Shown here: one piece after another, positions 1-8,285 of the stretch | How positions within the stretch are numbered: position 1 is the first letter of the stretch | Layout of the letters: each line of letters starts with the position of its first letter | Source: Streptomyces sp. A1277 | Lineage (GTDB): Bacteria > Actinomycetota > Actinomycetes > Streptomycetales > Streptomycetaceae | Assembly: GCF_004795015.1 (NCBI RefSeq) | Contig: NZ_SSBI01000044.1 | Location: 1-64,000 of the forward strand | DNA length: 64,000 nucleotides | Reading direction: 5' to 3' | The notes under the pieces: model-generated | Seen by the model: only the letters and a program-made list of their open reading frames with translations | Database searches by the model: none | Told to the model about the DNA's origin: nothing | Translations under genes and position numbers: made by a program

Positions 1-3000
1 GATCGGGCGGGCGCGGCGCCGACCGGTCGGGGCGGGCGGGACCTGCGGGGCGGGCGGGGCAGGCGGGGCAGGCGGGGCCTGCGGGACCTGCGGGGCAGGC
101 GGGGCCTGCGGGACCTGTGGGGCAGGCGGGGCCTGCGGGGCAGCCGGGGCCTGGGCGGCCTGACGCGGTACGGGGGCGTGCTCCGGCGCACCGAAGGGGG
201 CGTTGGACGCCCCGGCCACACCACCAGGCGCACCGACCACACCACCAGGCGCCCCGGCGCCGCCCTCGGGCGCACCGGACACCGCACCGGCCCCCTGGGG
301 CCCGGCGGCACCCACAGCACCGAGCCCCGCAGGCAGCGAACCGTCCACCTCACCACCGGCCGGAACCACCCGGTCCGCATCGGCGGGCGGCAGCGCGAAG
401 GGGACGCGCGGCCCGGCCTGCTCGGCAGCGGCGGCCCGCTCCTGGGCGACGGCCAGCGCGCGCCGGGCCCTCCGGCCGGTCGGCTGCGGCGCCGGTGCGG
501 GCAGCTCCGGTACGGGGGCCCCCGCACCGGGAGCCGTGTGGCCCGCGTCGTCCAGGTTCGAGAACGCGGCGGGGGCCGTGGATTCGATGGCGTTCACAGC
601 GGCGGGAAGCGCCAGCCGGTTCTCCTCGCCCGGGCGCCCCCGGTGCCCCCCGTGCCCGCCGGCCCCGACCGGGACCTGCGCATCGGCCGGAACGCCCTGC
701 GGCGGCACGGTCTGCCCGCGCTGCGGCCGGCCACCGCCGCCCTGCGCACCCTCGGCGGCGGTCACCACGGACCCCTCCGAGGGGGCGGCCGGGGCGGCAG
801 GGGCGGCCGAGGGCAGCGCGAGGGCCTGCCCCGGCGCCTGGGCCCCCGTCTCGGCGGGGCTGGGCCGCCCGCGCCGTCGCCCGGAGCCCTCGGCCTGCTG
901 GGCGGGGATGAGTTCGTTCGGCGCCACCTCGGGCGCCGGGGCCGCACGGCGCGCACGCCGGCGCCCGGTCGGCTCGGCCGCGCCGGTGTCGCCGGGGGCG
1001 GCCTGGAGCTCGCCGGTGCCGTCGGACCCGCCGACAGGGCTCTCCAGGAAGGCGTCGGTGGAGGGACGACGCGCCCGGCGCCGCCCCCGCCCGGCCTCGG
1101 GAACCTCGGCTGCCGAAGGCACGGACGGAACAGACGGAACAGACGGAACAGACGGGTCAGACGGCACCGAGGCCGCATGACCCGCACGACCCGCATGACC
1201 GGACTCCACAACGGGAACAGCCGCAGGCCCGGCAACAGCCGCAGGCCCGGCAACAGCCGCAGGCCCGGCAACAGCCGCAGGCCCGGCAACAGCCGCAGGC
1301 TCGTGCACGGACACAGCCGCAGGTTCAGGCATGGACTCGGGCACAGCCGCAGGCGGCACAACATCCACCGGAGCAGGCGACTCGGCGGGAGGCGCGACAG
1401 TCCCCGACCCCGCGCCGATCGGCACCTCAAGCACGTACGCACTACCGCTCATGCCCGGCATCTCGTGCGTCTGGAGCACACCGCCGTGCGCGCGCACGAT
1501 GCCGCTGACGATCGGCACATGCACCGGGTCGCCCCCGGCGAACGGCCCCCGTACCTCGATGCGTACGACGTCACCGCGCTGGGCGGCGGCGACCACGATG
1601 GTCGAGTCGACATAGCCGCCGCCGGGCATGAGCCGCGCCTTGCCGGTCGAATCGACGCCGGCGACGTCCGCGACGAGGTGGGCGAGCGCGGTCACCAGGC
1701 GTCCGGCGTCGATCTCCGCCTCGATCGGCGGGGCGTGCACCGCGAACTGGGCGCGGCCGGGCCCGATCAGCTCGACCGAGGCGTCGACACCGGCCGTGAC
1801 GACACCGTCGAGCAGCACCCTCGTCTTGACGAGCGCCTCGGCGCCGCCGTCGAGGCGCTGGTAGCTCAGCACGTTGTCGATGAGCGTCGTCATACGCGCG
1901 TAGCCCGCGGCGAGGTGGTGCAGGATCTGGTTGGCCTCGGGCCACAGCTGGCCGGCCGGGTCGGCGGCGAGCGCGGAGAGTTCGCCGCGCAGCTCCTCCA
2001 GGGGCCCGCGCAGCGACTCGCCGAGCACGGCGGTGAGCTGACTGTGCCGGGCGGTGAGGCCGGTCAGCCGCTCGGTCTGCTCCTCCAGCTCGGCGGCGTA
2101 GCGCTCGGTGCGGTCGGCCAGCTCGGCGGCGTGCGCCTCCTTCAGGGCGGCGACCTCGGCGGTGTGCCGTTCGGTGAGCTCGGTGAGCTCGGCGGTGTGG
2201 CTCTCGGTCAGCTCGGCGGCCTCGGCCTTGCGCTGAGCCTCCAGCTCCTCGTAGGGCCGGCGGTCGGTGAACGTCATCACGGCGCCGACGAGCTGGTCAC
2301 CGTCGCGGACGGGGGCGGTGGTCAGGTCGACCGGTACCTGTTCCCCGCTCTTGGACCACAGAACCTGCCCGCGCACGCGGTGCTTGCGCCCGGACTTCAG
2401 GGTGTCGGCGAGCGGGGACTCCTCGTACGGGAAGGGCTCGCCCTCCGCACGCGAGTGCAGGATCAGCGGATGCAGCTCCCGGCCGCCGAGATCGCTGGCG
2501 CGGAAGCCCAGGATCTGCGCGGCGGCGGGATTGACGAGGACGACCCGGCCGTCCGTGTCCGTACCGACGACGCCCTCGGCAGCGGCGCGCAGGATCATCT
2601 CGGTCTGGCGCTGCGAGCGGGCGAGCTCGGCCTCGGTGTCCACGGTGCCGGAGAGGTCGCGCACGACGAGCATCAGCAGCTCGTCACCCGTATAGCCGCC
2701 GCCGTACGAGTGCTGGACGTCCTTGTACGCCGCCTGCCCGTCCTCCAGGCTGGCGCTCGTCACCTCGACGGGGTACTCGTTGCCGTCGGTACGCCGCGCG
2801 ATCATCCGCGTGGGCTTCGTACGGCCCCGCTCGTCCGCAGCCTCCGGCCTACGCATCGATCCCGGGATCAGCTTGGAGTCGAACTCCGGCAGCAGATCGA
2901 GCAGCCCGCGACCGACGAGCGCGGTGCCCGGGGTCTCGAACATTTCGAGGGCGATGGTGTTGGCGTTGACGACCGTACCGTTGCAGTTGACGAGCAGAAG

Positions 3001-3066
3001 CCCGTCCGGAAGGGCGTCGAGTATGGCTGCGAGGCGAGCAGCGCCTCGGGATGGCCTGCTGCTCAC
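1..3066 (-). CDS. PAS-domain sensor protein with degenerate kinase core and long Pro/Ala tail (3' end outside window)
   Basis: The reading frame starts at a GTG (3064-3066) preceded by GGGAGG and runs off the left edge. An N-terminal PAS domain (about residues 12-120) and a second PAS domain (about 150-265) are followed by a Leu/Glu/Ala coiled coil with repeated 'TAEL' units. The next region aligns with the dimerisation/ATPase part of histidine kinases, but the H-box reads 'GESLRGPLEEL' (near residue 350) with no histidine, and I see no clear N-box Asn or DxGxG. From about residue 560 the protein is a low-complexity Pro/Ala/Val tail with six-residue repeats and basic 'GRRRAR' patches. It probably senses a ligand or redox state at the cytoplasmic face and acts through protein contacts rather than autophosphorylation. 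What follows the tail is unknown because it lies outside the window. Confidence 0.8.
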   Translation of the reverse strand, partial: MSSRPSRGAARLAAILDALPDGLLLVNCNGTVVNANTIALEMFETPGTALVGRGLLDLLPEFDSKLIPGSMRRPEAADERGRTKPTRMIARRTDGNEYPVEVTSASLEDGQAAYKDVQHSYGGGYTGDELLMLVVRDLSGTVDTEAELARSQRQTEMILRAAAEGVVGTDTDGRVVLVNPAAAQILGFRASDLGGRELHPLILHSRAEGEPFPYEESPLADTLKSGRKHRVRGQVLWSKSGEQVPVDLTTAPVRDGDQLVGAVMTFTDRRPYEELEAQRKAEAAELTESHTAELTELTERHTAEVAALKEAHAAELADRTERYAAELEEQTERLTGLTARHSQLTAVLGESLRGPLEELRGELSALAADPAGQLWPEANQILHHLAAGYARMTTLIDNVLSYQRLDGGAEALVKTRVLLDGVVTAGVDASVELIGPGRAQFAVHAPPIEAEIDAGRLVTALAHLVADVAGVDSTGKARLMPGGGYVDSTIVVAAAQRGDVVRIEVRGPFAGGDPVHVPIVSGIVRAHGGVLQTHEMPGMSGSAYVLEVPIGAGSGTVAPPAESPAPVDVVPPAAVPESMPEPAAVSVHEPAAVAGPAAVAGPAAVAGPAAVAGPAAVPVVESGHAGRAGHAASVPSDPSVPSVPSVPSVPSAAEVPEAGRGRRRARRPSTDAFLESPVGGSDGTGELQAAPGDTGAAEPTGRRRARRAAPAPEVAPNELIPAQQAEGSGRRRGRPSPAETGAQAPGQALALPSAAPAAPAAPSEGSVVTAAEGAQGGGGRPQRGQTVPPQGVPADAQVPVGAGGHGGHRGRPGEENRLALPAAVNAIESTAPAAFSNLDDAGHTAPGAGAPVPELPAPAPQPTGRRARRALAVAQERAAAAEQAGPRVPFALPPADADRVVPAGGEVDGSLPAGLGAVGAAGPQGAGAVSGAPEGGAGAPGGVVGAPGGVAGASNAPFGAPEHAPVPRQAAQAPAAPQAPPAPQVPQAPPAPQVPQAPPAPPAPPAPQVPPAPTGRRRARPI
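1223..1294. repeat. Four tandem 18-base units inside the sensor gene
   Basis: The 18-base unit GCAGGCCCGGCAACAGCC is repeated four times without change. It encodes (GPAAVA)4 in the C-terminal tail of the sensor protein. In-frame unit size means copy-number change would not break the gene. Confidence 0.85.
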
Positions 3067-3242
3067 GACGACGCTTCCTCCCTGATTACTGCACCTTGCC
3101 CGACAGCGGCCCCATCTTGCCCCTCGGGCCTCAGGCTGTCACTGAAGGAGTCTAAAGGCAGGGGAGGGGCGCGAGGCTGCGGATGAGGGGGAGCTCTCAC
3201 CAAGGTTTGGTGCATACGGTGTACGACTCCGACTCTCGCCGC

Positions 3243-3275
3243 GCCCCGCGGAGCCCCGCCGCCGGGCTGCGGGGC
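3243..3275 (-). terminator. Hairpin after the protease-inhibitor gene
   Basis: GCCCCGC (3243-3249) pairs with GCGGGGC (3269-3275) just beyond the stop codon of the inhibitor gene on the minus strand. There is no clear T-run, as is common in Streptomyces. Confidence 0.5.
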
Positions 3276-3278
3276 AGC

Positions 3279-3737
3279 TCACCGCACGTTCGGCAGGACG
3301 GGGCGCAGGCCGTTCCAGCGCGCGATCTCACACCCGTCGGTCCGCTTGAACGAGGCGTTGACGTCCCGCCCGTGCCAGGTTCCGGTGACCCGGGCGGTGG
3401 CCGGCCCGCCGTACTGCAACGTGCACATCGCGTCCCCGGGCACCGGAGCGAACGGGTCCGCCCCTTCCGCCTCCAGTTGCTCCAGCCGCTCGCACGCCTG
3501 CGCCGCGACCGGGTGGCTGCCCCCGGCCGGCCCGCACCCCAGCTCGTACGTCCCGTCCGCCTCCGGGTTGCCCGATCCGGCGACGACCACGGTGAGCCGG
3601 GTGCCCGCGTCGTCGTTCTGGAGGAGGGGCAGGGAGAGGGGGAGCGGAAGGGGCCCGGCCGCGGCGGTGGCGGCGGGCGCGGCCGCGGTCAGCGTGGCGA
3701 GGGACGCGACAGCGGTGAGGGCGAGACGGCGCATCAT
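3279..3737 (-). CDS. Secreted subtilisin-inhibitor-like (SSI family) protease inhibitor
   Basis: Start chosen at the first of two tandem ATGs (3735-3737) because AGGAGT lies five bases upstream; longer frames have no ribosome site. The 152-residue product opens with a Sec signal peptide ('MMRRLALTAVASLATL', then Ala-rich up to 'ATAAAG'). The mature part carries the SSI pattern: a first disulfide pair ('ELGCGP' and 'HPVAAQACERL'), the reactive-loop Cys in 'AMCTLQYGGP', and a late Cys in 'TDGCEIARWN'. By alignment with classical SSI the P1 residue of the scissile bond is Leu (Met in SSI). The C-terminus is 'PVLPNVR' instead of the usual aromatic 'FAF'-type end. It would inhibit extracellular subtilisin- or trypsin-like proteases. 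Confidence 0.88.
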   Translation of the reverse strand: MMRRLALTAVASLATLTAAAPAATAAAGPLPLPLSLPLLQNDDAGTRLTVVVAGSGNPEADGTYELGCGPAGGSHPVAAQACERLEQLEAEGADPFAPVPGDAMCTLQYGGPATARVTGTWHGRDVNASFKRTDGCEIARWNGLRPVLPNVR

Positions 3738-3828
3738 GCGGACTCCTGTGACCGGTGAACCTGCGGAGGGCGGCGCCCCCGCCATGCCTAACGCTCCGCA
3801 CGCCACGGCGTTGCGCAACCGAACCGCT

Positions 3829-3858
3829 TTGCCCTCCTGGCCGACTGCCTAGTACCGT
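3829..3858 (+). promoter_or_regulatory. Probable promoter of tRNA-Ser(GCT)
   Basis: TTGCCC (3829-3834) and TACCGT (3853-3858) are 18 bases apart, matching the vegetative TTGACa/TAnnnT pattern, about 75 bases before the mature tRNA 5' end. Confidence 0.5.
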
Positions 3859-3933
3859 AGGCCGCGATTGGTGGCGCGGCGTGCAGCTGTGTCATCATCT
3901 GCACGCACCACCCGCGCTTGCGCGGGGTGTGCT

Positions 3934-4024
3934 GGAGGCGTCGCCTAGTCCGGTCTATGGCGCCGCACTGCTAATGCGGTTTGGGGTTTACCCCCCATCG
4001 AGGGTTCAAATCCCTCCGCCTCCG
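3934..4024 (+). tRNA. tRNA-Ser (anticodon GCT)
   Basis: Acceptor strands GGAGGCG (3934-3940) and CGCCTCC (4017-4023) pair fully. The anticodon loop CTGCTAA gives GCT. A long variable arm of class II type and the T-loop GGTTCAAATCC are present. CCA is not encoded, as expected. Length is about 91 bases. Confidence 0.93.
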
Positions 4025-4032
4025 CCCCACCA

Positions 4033-4065
4033 CCGAAGCCCCGAGCCACTGGCCCGGGGCTTCGG
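4033..4065 (+). terminator. Intrinsic terminator of tRNA-Ser(GCT)
   Basis: CCGAAGCCCCG pairs with CGGGGCTTCGG, extended by GCC/GGC in the loop, immediately 3' of the tRNA. Confidence 0.75.
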
Positions 4066-4132
4066 TCGTTCCCGGCCCGCTCGGGGTGGGTTCCCGGTGT
4101 TTGCCCAGGTCAGGCGGGGTGCGGCTAATGGA

Positions 4133-4162
4133 TTTCGCGTCCCGGCGCAGGTCATGTAATGT
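4133..4162 (+). promoter_or_regulatory. Probable promoter of tRNA-Arg(ACG)
   Basis: TAATGT (4157-4162) is a good -10 element; TTTCGC (4133-4138) is 18 bases upstream. The tRNA starts 44 bases downstream. Confidence 0.45.
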
Positions 4163-4206
4163 TGTTCTCGCAACGCGGACGGGGCAGAAAAGCCCAGGAA
4201 GCACAA

Positions 4207-4279
4207 GCACTCGTAGCTTAACGGATAGAGCATCTGACTACGGATCAGAAGGTTGCAGGTTCGAATCCTGCCGAGTGCA
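4207..4279 (+). tRNA. tRNA-Arg (anticodon ACG)
   Basis: GCACTCG (4207-4213) pairs with CGAGTGC (4272-4278). The anticodon stem TCTGA/TCAGA encloses the loop CTACGGA (anticodon ACG, the substrate of the TadA deaminase encoded at 36601). The T-arm has GGTTCGAATCC. Length 73. Confidence 0.94.
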
Positions 4280-4287
4280 CAGCAGGC

Positions 4288-4317
4288 GAGAGGCCCGGAC
4301 GAAAGTCCGGGCCTCTC
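4288..4317 (+). terminator. Intrinsic terminator of tRNA-Arg
   Basis: A perfect 13-base stem (GAGAGGCCCGGAC / GTCCGGGCCTCTC) closed by a GAAA tetraloop, followed by GTGTTTG. Confidence 0.85.
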
Positions 4318-4564
4318 GTGTTTGTCGTGTGCGCAGCGGTACGCGGAAGCTTTCGTACAGTGTCCTCGCCCCGAGCCGAGAGTTCAGTTCAAACAGGTTT
4401 GCGGTGTGCGTGCCAGGTGGTGGCGGCAGTCGCGAGGCGCAAGGTCCACGGGTCGGGGTCGGCGGTGCTGCTTCCCGACCAGACGTCGGCGTTGTTGACT
4501 TCGGTGAATTGGGCTCTTCTTCCGGCTCCCCTCCAGGCCAGTTCTCTCGGCGTACCGTGGCTGC

Positions 4565-5779
4565 GTGGCGAACGGTGATCTGGGGCGGACTCTGCGGCGG
4601 CTGCGGAGGCTGGCTTCCCTGACGCAGGAAGAGTTGGCTGAGCGGGCCGGTGTGTCCGTCGATGTGATCAGGCAGCTTGAACAGGGGCGGAAGCAGTCGG
4701 CGCGGCTTCCGACGCTGCACGCTCTGGCGAACGGGCTGGGCGTGGAGCTCACCACGTTGTTGGGTGATCCGCCTGCCGTCGCGTCTTCGGGGGAGAACGA
4801 CGGGCCGCGCTTCGTGGCTGTGCGGCGGGCCATCATGCCCGCGCTCGGGGGGGCGGGGCCGGAGCCGCCCGGGGCCGAGTTCTCGTTGGATCAGTTGCGC
4901 GAACAGATCGCGGCGGGATGGACGCGGTACCACTCCGCTGAGTTCGACACGGTGATGAAGGCGCTGCCGGATCTCATCGCGGATGCGCGTACGGCCACTG
5001 CTTCGGCCGATGGAGAGGTGCGGCGCGCCGGCTTCGGCGCTCTGGGCAAGGCACTTCAGCTCGCCGGGCATGTTGCCGTGCGGATGGGGAAGACCGACCT
5101 CGCGCTGACCAGCCTGGAGCGGGCAATAGACGCTGCGGGAAAGTCCGGAGATCCGTTGCTCGTGCCGATGATCGTCAACTCGACTGCGTGGACATACCAG
5201 CGGCAGGGGAGGCTGGACGACGCGTCGGGTATCGCGCTTCGCCATGCCGATGGCTTGGTGGGCGCGGGCCGGCTCGACACCGGCGACGGACTGAAGGTTT
5301 GGGGCGCGCTGACCATGAGCGCCGCCACGTCCGCCGCGCGGAGCGGGGACTACGAGCGTGCGGCGGCGATGATGGAGGCGGCGGAGAAGGAAGCGGCGCG
5401 CGTGGTGGAGCTGCCCGACGGTGGTGACAACCGGATGGTGAGTGTCTTCAGCCCGTCTTCCGTTCGCATCGAGCGTGTTCGACTTGCCGTTCAGTACGGA
5501 CACCCGCAGGATGCCCTGGCCCTGGCCAAGGGGATGCGGTTGAGCGAGGACACACCGCCGTCCTGGCGGACGTGGCTGCTGCTGGACGTGGCACGCGCTC
5601 ACACGGACCTCGGCGACGCGGTCGGCGCCGTAAAGGCCCTGGAGTCCCTGCGTCGTGTGGCTCCCACGTGGATGCAGCACCACACGTTGGCCGTGGCCAT
5701 CGTCCGGGACCTTTGGACACTGCCCAACCATCCGGCTGGACTGCGGTCGTTGGCGGAGTTTCTGGGGGTCTGCGAATAG
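4565..5779 (+). CDS. Xre-family transcriptional regulator with TPR-like C-terminal domain
   Basis: A GTG start is used; TACCGT at 4553-4558 lies 6 bases before it, so the message may be leaderless. Residues 5-67 form a Cro/CI-type helix-turn-helix ('TQEELAERAGVSVDVIRQLE'). The remaining ~330 residues are helical, with repeated Ala-rich segments of the TPR kind seen in Streptomyces regulators of this size (404 aa). Such proteins usually control a nearby small operon or bind a peptide or metabolite. The next genes downstream (an anti-sigma-like ATPase and its small partner) are the likely functional context, a pairing common in Streptomyces. The ligand is unknown. Confidence 0.82.
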   Translation: MANGDLGRTLRRLRRLASLTQEELAERAGVSVDVIRQLEQGRKQSARLPTLHALANGLGVELTTLLGDPPAVASSGENDGPRFVAVRRAIMPALGGAGPEPPGAEFSLDQLREQIAAGWTRYHSAEFDTVMKALPDLIADARTATASADGEVRRAGFGALGKALQLAGHVAVRMGKTDLALTSLERAIDAAGKSGDPLLVPMIVNSTAWTYQRQGRLDDASGIALRHADGLVGAGRLDTGDGLKVWGALTMSAATSAARSGDYERAAAMMEAAEKEAARVVELPDGGDNRMVSVFSPSSVRIERVRLAVQYGHPQDALALAKGMRLSEDTPPSWRTWLLLDVARAHTDLGDAVGAVKALESLRRVAPTWMQHHTLAVAIVRDLWTLPNHPAGLRSLAEFLGVCE

Positions 5780-5904
5780 CGTGGTGAAAGTGGGACGCGG
5801 CGTCCCTGTTACCACTTCTCGCATGTCGCTTACATGAGCGGACAGCGCCCCGGCGGCCGTGCGACCGGCCCCGGGGCTCGGCCGATCTGAAAGAGCAGAC
5901 CGAC

Positions 5905-6321
5905 ATGCCGCAACCTGCAACGCAGGCTCGCCCAACCGGGCATCCGGGCTACAGCCAGACACTGCCCCGTGAGCCGAAGAGCGCCGCCGTCGCCCGGCGC
6001 CTCACTGATGCCGCCCTTTCCTGCTGGGGCTTGGAGGAGTTGGCCGACGACGGCGCCTTGATCGTGACCGAACTGGTCGCCAATGCCGTGCGGCACGCCC
6101 GACGGGATTCCATCCGGGTGGTGGTGGAGCGCACCGCGGCGCGGAAGGTGCGTGTGGCTGTCATGGACTTCTCCCGGGCGCGGCCCGGGGAACGTCAGGC
6201 GGGGAACGATGGCGAAGGCGGGCGCGGCCTGTTACCGGTGGCGGCTCCGGCGGTCGACTGGGGCACGGACGAGCGTCGCTGGGGCAAGGTCGTGTGGGCG
6301 GAGCGGGAGGGGCGCGGGTGA
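5905..6321 (+). CDS. ATP-binding protein of the anti-sigma (GHKL/HATPase_c) type
   Basis: 138 residues. The N-box reads 'TELVANAVRHAR' (about residues 54-65) and a G2-like 'GGRGL' follows near residue 110; this is the single-domain SpoIIAB/RsbW-like ATPase fold that Streptomyces has in large numbers. The spacing between the boxes is short and there is no obvious G1 'DxGxG', so kinase activity is uncertain. The stop codon overlaps the GTG start of the following small gene (GTGA), indicating translational coupling. It lies 125 bases behind the Xre gene. Confidence 0.82.
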   Translation: MPQPATQARPTGHPGYSQTLPREPKSAAVARRLTDAALSCWGLEELADDGALIVTELVANAVRHARRDSIRVVVERTAARKVRVAVMDFSRARPGERQAGNDGEGGRGLLPVAAPAVDWGTDERRWGKVVWAEREGRG

Positions 6322-6491
6322 CCACCGGAGAGAGTTCCGCCCGCAGCCTCGCCCGAGCCCACCTGTCGCAGTTGATCGACATGTTCGGCACGGGTGGTTG
6401 CCTGCGGGTCACCGTGATTCGTGAACCCGACCCAGATGTCGAGGACGAGGCGGAGGAAGACGAACGACCTGAGTGGCGCGGGGAGCGGTGA
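6318..6491 (+). CDS. Small acidic protein coupled to the ATPase
   Basis: 57 residues from a GTG that overlaps the preceding stop. The C-terminal half is strongly acidic ('EPDPDVEDEAEEDERPEW'). No known domain is recognised. Small acidic partners behind Xre/ATPase pairs are widespread in Streptomyces, often annotated as DUF397-like or hypothetical; this one lacks a recognisable DUF397 core. Its role as partner of the ATPase is inferred only from the overlap. Confidence 0.6.
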   Translation: MTTGESSARSLARAHLSQLIDMFGTGGCLRVTVIREPDPDVEDEAEEDERPEWRGER

Positions 6492-6525
6492 AGCCCCGGC
6501 CGGTGAATTCACTGGGCCGGGGCTT
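6491..6525 (+). terminator. Terminator after the Xre/ATPase operon
   Basis: AAGCCCCGGCC (6491-6501) pairs with GGCCGGGGCTT (6515-6525), ending in TTTCCCTTC. Confidence 0.75.
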
Positions 6526-6545
6526 TCCCTTCGTCAGTGGTCCTC

Positions 6546-6990
6546 CTACGCGATCCGCTCCCGGATCAGTTCGATCACCTTCATCGCGTGGTCGTTCAGG
6601 TAGAAGTGGCCGCCCGGGTAGCTGTGGAAGGTGCAGGCCGCCGTCGTGTGGGTGCTCCAGGCGGCTGCTTCGGCCTCCGCTCCTCGGGATCCGTTGTGCC
6701 GTTCAGGACATCGATCGGGCACGACAGGGGTGGGCCCGCCTGGTAGCGGTGCGTTTCTGCGGCTCTGTAGTCGGCGCGGATGGCCGGGAGGATGGAGCGG
6801 AGGAGTTCTTCGTCGGCCAGGACTGCCGGGTCGGTGCCGCTCATTCGGCGGATGGTGGACAGGAGTTGGGCGTCGGGGGACTCGTGGACGTGTTCGTTCT
6901 CGCGGTGGCGGGAAGGGGCGAGGCGGCCCGAGGCAAACAGGGTGAGGGGCACGCCGAGCGCGGGGCCGCTGCCCGAACGCCTCGTCTGAG
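6546..6990 (-). pseudogene. Type II thioesterase remnant (5'-truncated and frameshifted)
   Basis: Two overlapping minus-strand frames together give the C-terminal half of a RifR/GrsT-type thioesterase. The first frame (from about 6990) reads 'ALGVPLTLFASGRLAPSRH', then a lid region and 'GPPLSCPIDVLNGTTDPE'; near 6680 the match moves to another frame, 'AAAWSTHTTAACTFHSYPGG' then 'HFYLNDHAMKVIELIRERIA', ending at the TAG at 6546-6548. The catalytic His is in the second frame (GGHFYLND). The N-terminal half with the GHSxG serine is absent; the neighbouring oxidoreductase gene ends at 6999. Type II thioesterases edit polyketide or peptide synthetases, so this is probably a relic of a lost biosynthetic gene. 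Confidence 0.8.
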
Positions 6991-6998
6991 GCCCCCGG

Positions 6999-8192
6999 TC
7001 ACAGTCCCCCGGCGGCGGCCGGGGCCGGCTCGGTCCGCAGGGTGGCCGGGTGGCGCCGGACCGGCATGCCGACGGTCGGGTGGGCCACGCCCCAGGCCGC
7101 GCCCTTGCAGACGAGCTCCTTGTAGACGGCGGCGACCCGGCCCGTCAGGACCCCGCGCACCGCGCGGTCGTCGGCGGTGACGTACTGGATCAGACCGTCC
7201 TTGCGGCCCAGCGAGACGCACTGGTTGAAGTAGCGCAGCGGGGTGTGCGGCGGCTTCCGGCCGGTCAGCCGGGCGGCGAGGGCGTCGGCGGCCTGCCAGG
7301 CGGTCGGGATGCCCGAGGCGCAGGACATCCGCAGCGGCTTGCCCCCGGGGCCCGCGACCAGGGCCGCGTCCCCGATCGCGTACACGTCCGGGTGCGAGAC
7401 CGAGCGCATGGTCGCGTCGACCACGATCCGGCCGGTGTCGTCGGTCTCCAGGGCGGTGGCCGCCGCGAGCGGGTGGACCGCGAAGCCAGCCGTCCACACG
7501 GTGACCGACGCCGGGTACGAGGTGCCCTCGGCCGTGGTGACGTGACCGGCGCCGACCTCGGTGACGGCGGTGTGCTCGTGGACGGTGACGCCGAGCCGGT
7601 CGCACACCTTGCGCACGTGCCGGCGGCCCGCCGGGGACAGCCAGTCACCGAGCCCGCCGCGTGCGGCGAGCGCGATGTCCAGGTCCGGGCGTGCCTCCGC
7701 GAACTCGGTCGCCGCCTCAAGACCGGTCAGCCCGCCGCCGACGACGACCACGGACTGCCCGGCCGCGAGGGCGGCCAGCCGGTCGCGCAGCCGCAGCGCC
7801 CCGGGGCGGCTCGCGATCTCGTGGGCGTGGTCGGCGGTGCCGGGGACGCCCTGGGGGTTCCATGCGCTGCCGAGGGCGTGGACGAGGGTGTCGTACGCCA
7901 GCTCCTCGGTCCCTTCGGTGCCCTGGACGGTGACGGTCTTCAGTTCCACGTCCACGGCGGTGACCCTGCCGATCCTCAGCGCCACGCCGGTACCGGCGAA
8001 CATCTCGGCGAAGGGGCGCGGGGTGAGGTCCCGGCCCGCCGCGATCTGGTGCATGCGGACGCGCTCGACGAAGTCGGGCTCCGCGTTGACGAGGGTGACG
8101 GTGGCGTCGCCGCGGCGCAGCCGCTTGGCGAGGCGGCCTGCGGCGATGGCTCCGGCGTATCCGGCTCCGAGGACGATGATGCGGTGCTGCAT
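6999..8192 (-). CDS. FAD-dependent NAD(P)H oxidoreductase (NDH-2-like), ECF41 partner
   Basis: 397 residues. Two Rossmann motifs are visible: 'IIVLGAGYAGAIAAGRL' at the N-terminus (FAD) and 'SVVVVGGGLTGLEAATEFAE' near residue 150 (NAD(P)H). A late FAD-contacting motif reads 'DVYAIGDAALV'. This layout is that of type II NADH dehydrogenase-like disulfide-reductase-superfamily enzymes. It lies just downstream of an ECF41 sigma gene on the same strand (gap 93 bases). ECF41 sigma factors are known to sit beside 'COE' genes (carboxymuconolactone decarboxylase, oxidoreductase or epimerase), and this is the oxidoreductase version. Substrate unknown; the sigma factor probably controls it. Confidence 0.88.
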   Translation of the reverse strand: MQHRIIVLGAGYAGAIAAGRLAKRLRRGDATVTLVNAEPDFVERVRMHQIAAGRDLTPRPFAEMFAGTGVALRIGRVTAVDVELKTVTVQGTEGTEELAYDTLVHALGSAWNPQGVPGTADHAHEIASRPGALRLRDRLAALAAGQSVVVVGGGLTGLEAATEFAEARPDLDIALAARGGLGDWLSPAGRRHVRKVCDRLGVTVHEHTAVTEVGAGHVTTAEGTSYPASVTVWTAGFAVHPLAAATALETDDTGRIVVDATMRSVSHPDVYAIGDAALVAGPGGKPLRMSCASGIPTAWQAADALAARLTGRKPPHTPLRYFNQCVSLGRKDGLIQYVTADDRAVRGVLTGRVAAVYKELVCKGAAWGVAHPTVGMPVRRHPATLRTEPAPAAAGGL

Positions 8193-8285
8193 GTGCCTGC
8201 TCCTGTCTCGCGCGGGTTCGCCCCTTGAACCGGGCAGCCCGCGATTTCCTGACAGAAGAGCGGTGTGACGCGGATCACAGGCCGC

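Noticed and set aside
178-3186. A 1002-codon open frame on the plus strand opposite the sensor gene
   Set aside because: It is Gly/Arg/Pro-rich without any domain and mirrors the high-GC coding frame of the minus-strand PAS protein.
8193-8285. ECF41 promoter in front of the flavin oxidoreductase gene
   Set aside because: CGTCACA and TGTCAGG are present, but no CGTC lies 16 bases downstream of either.
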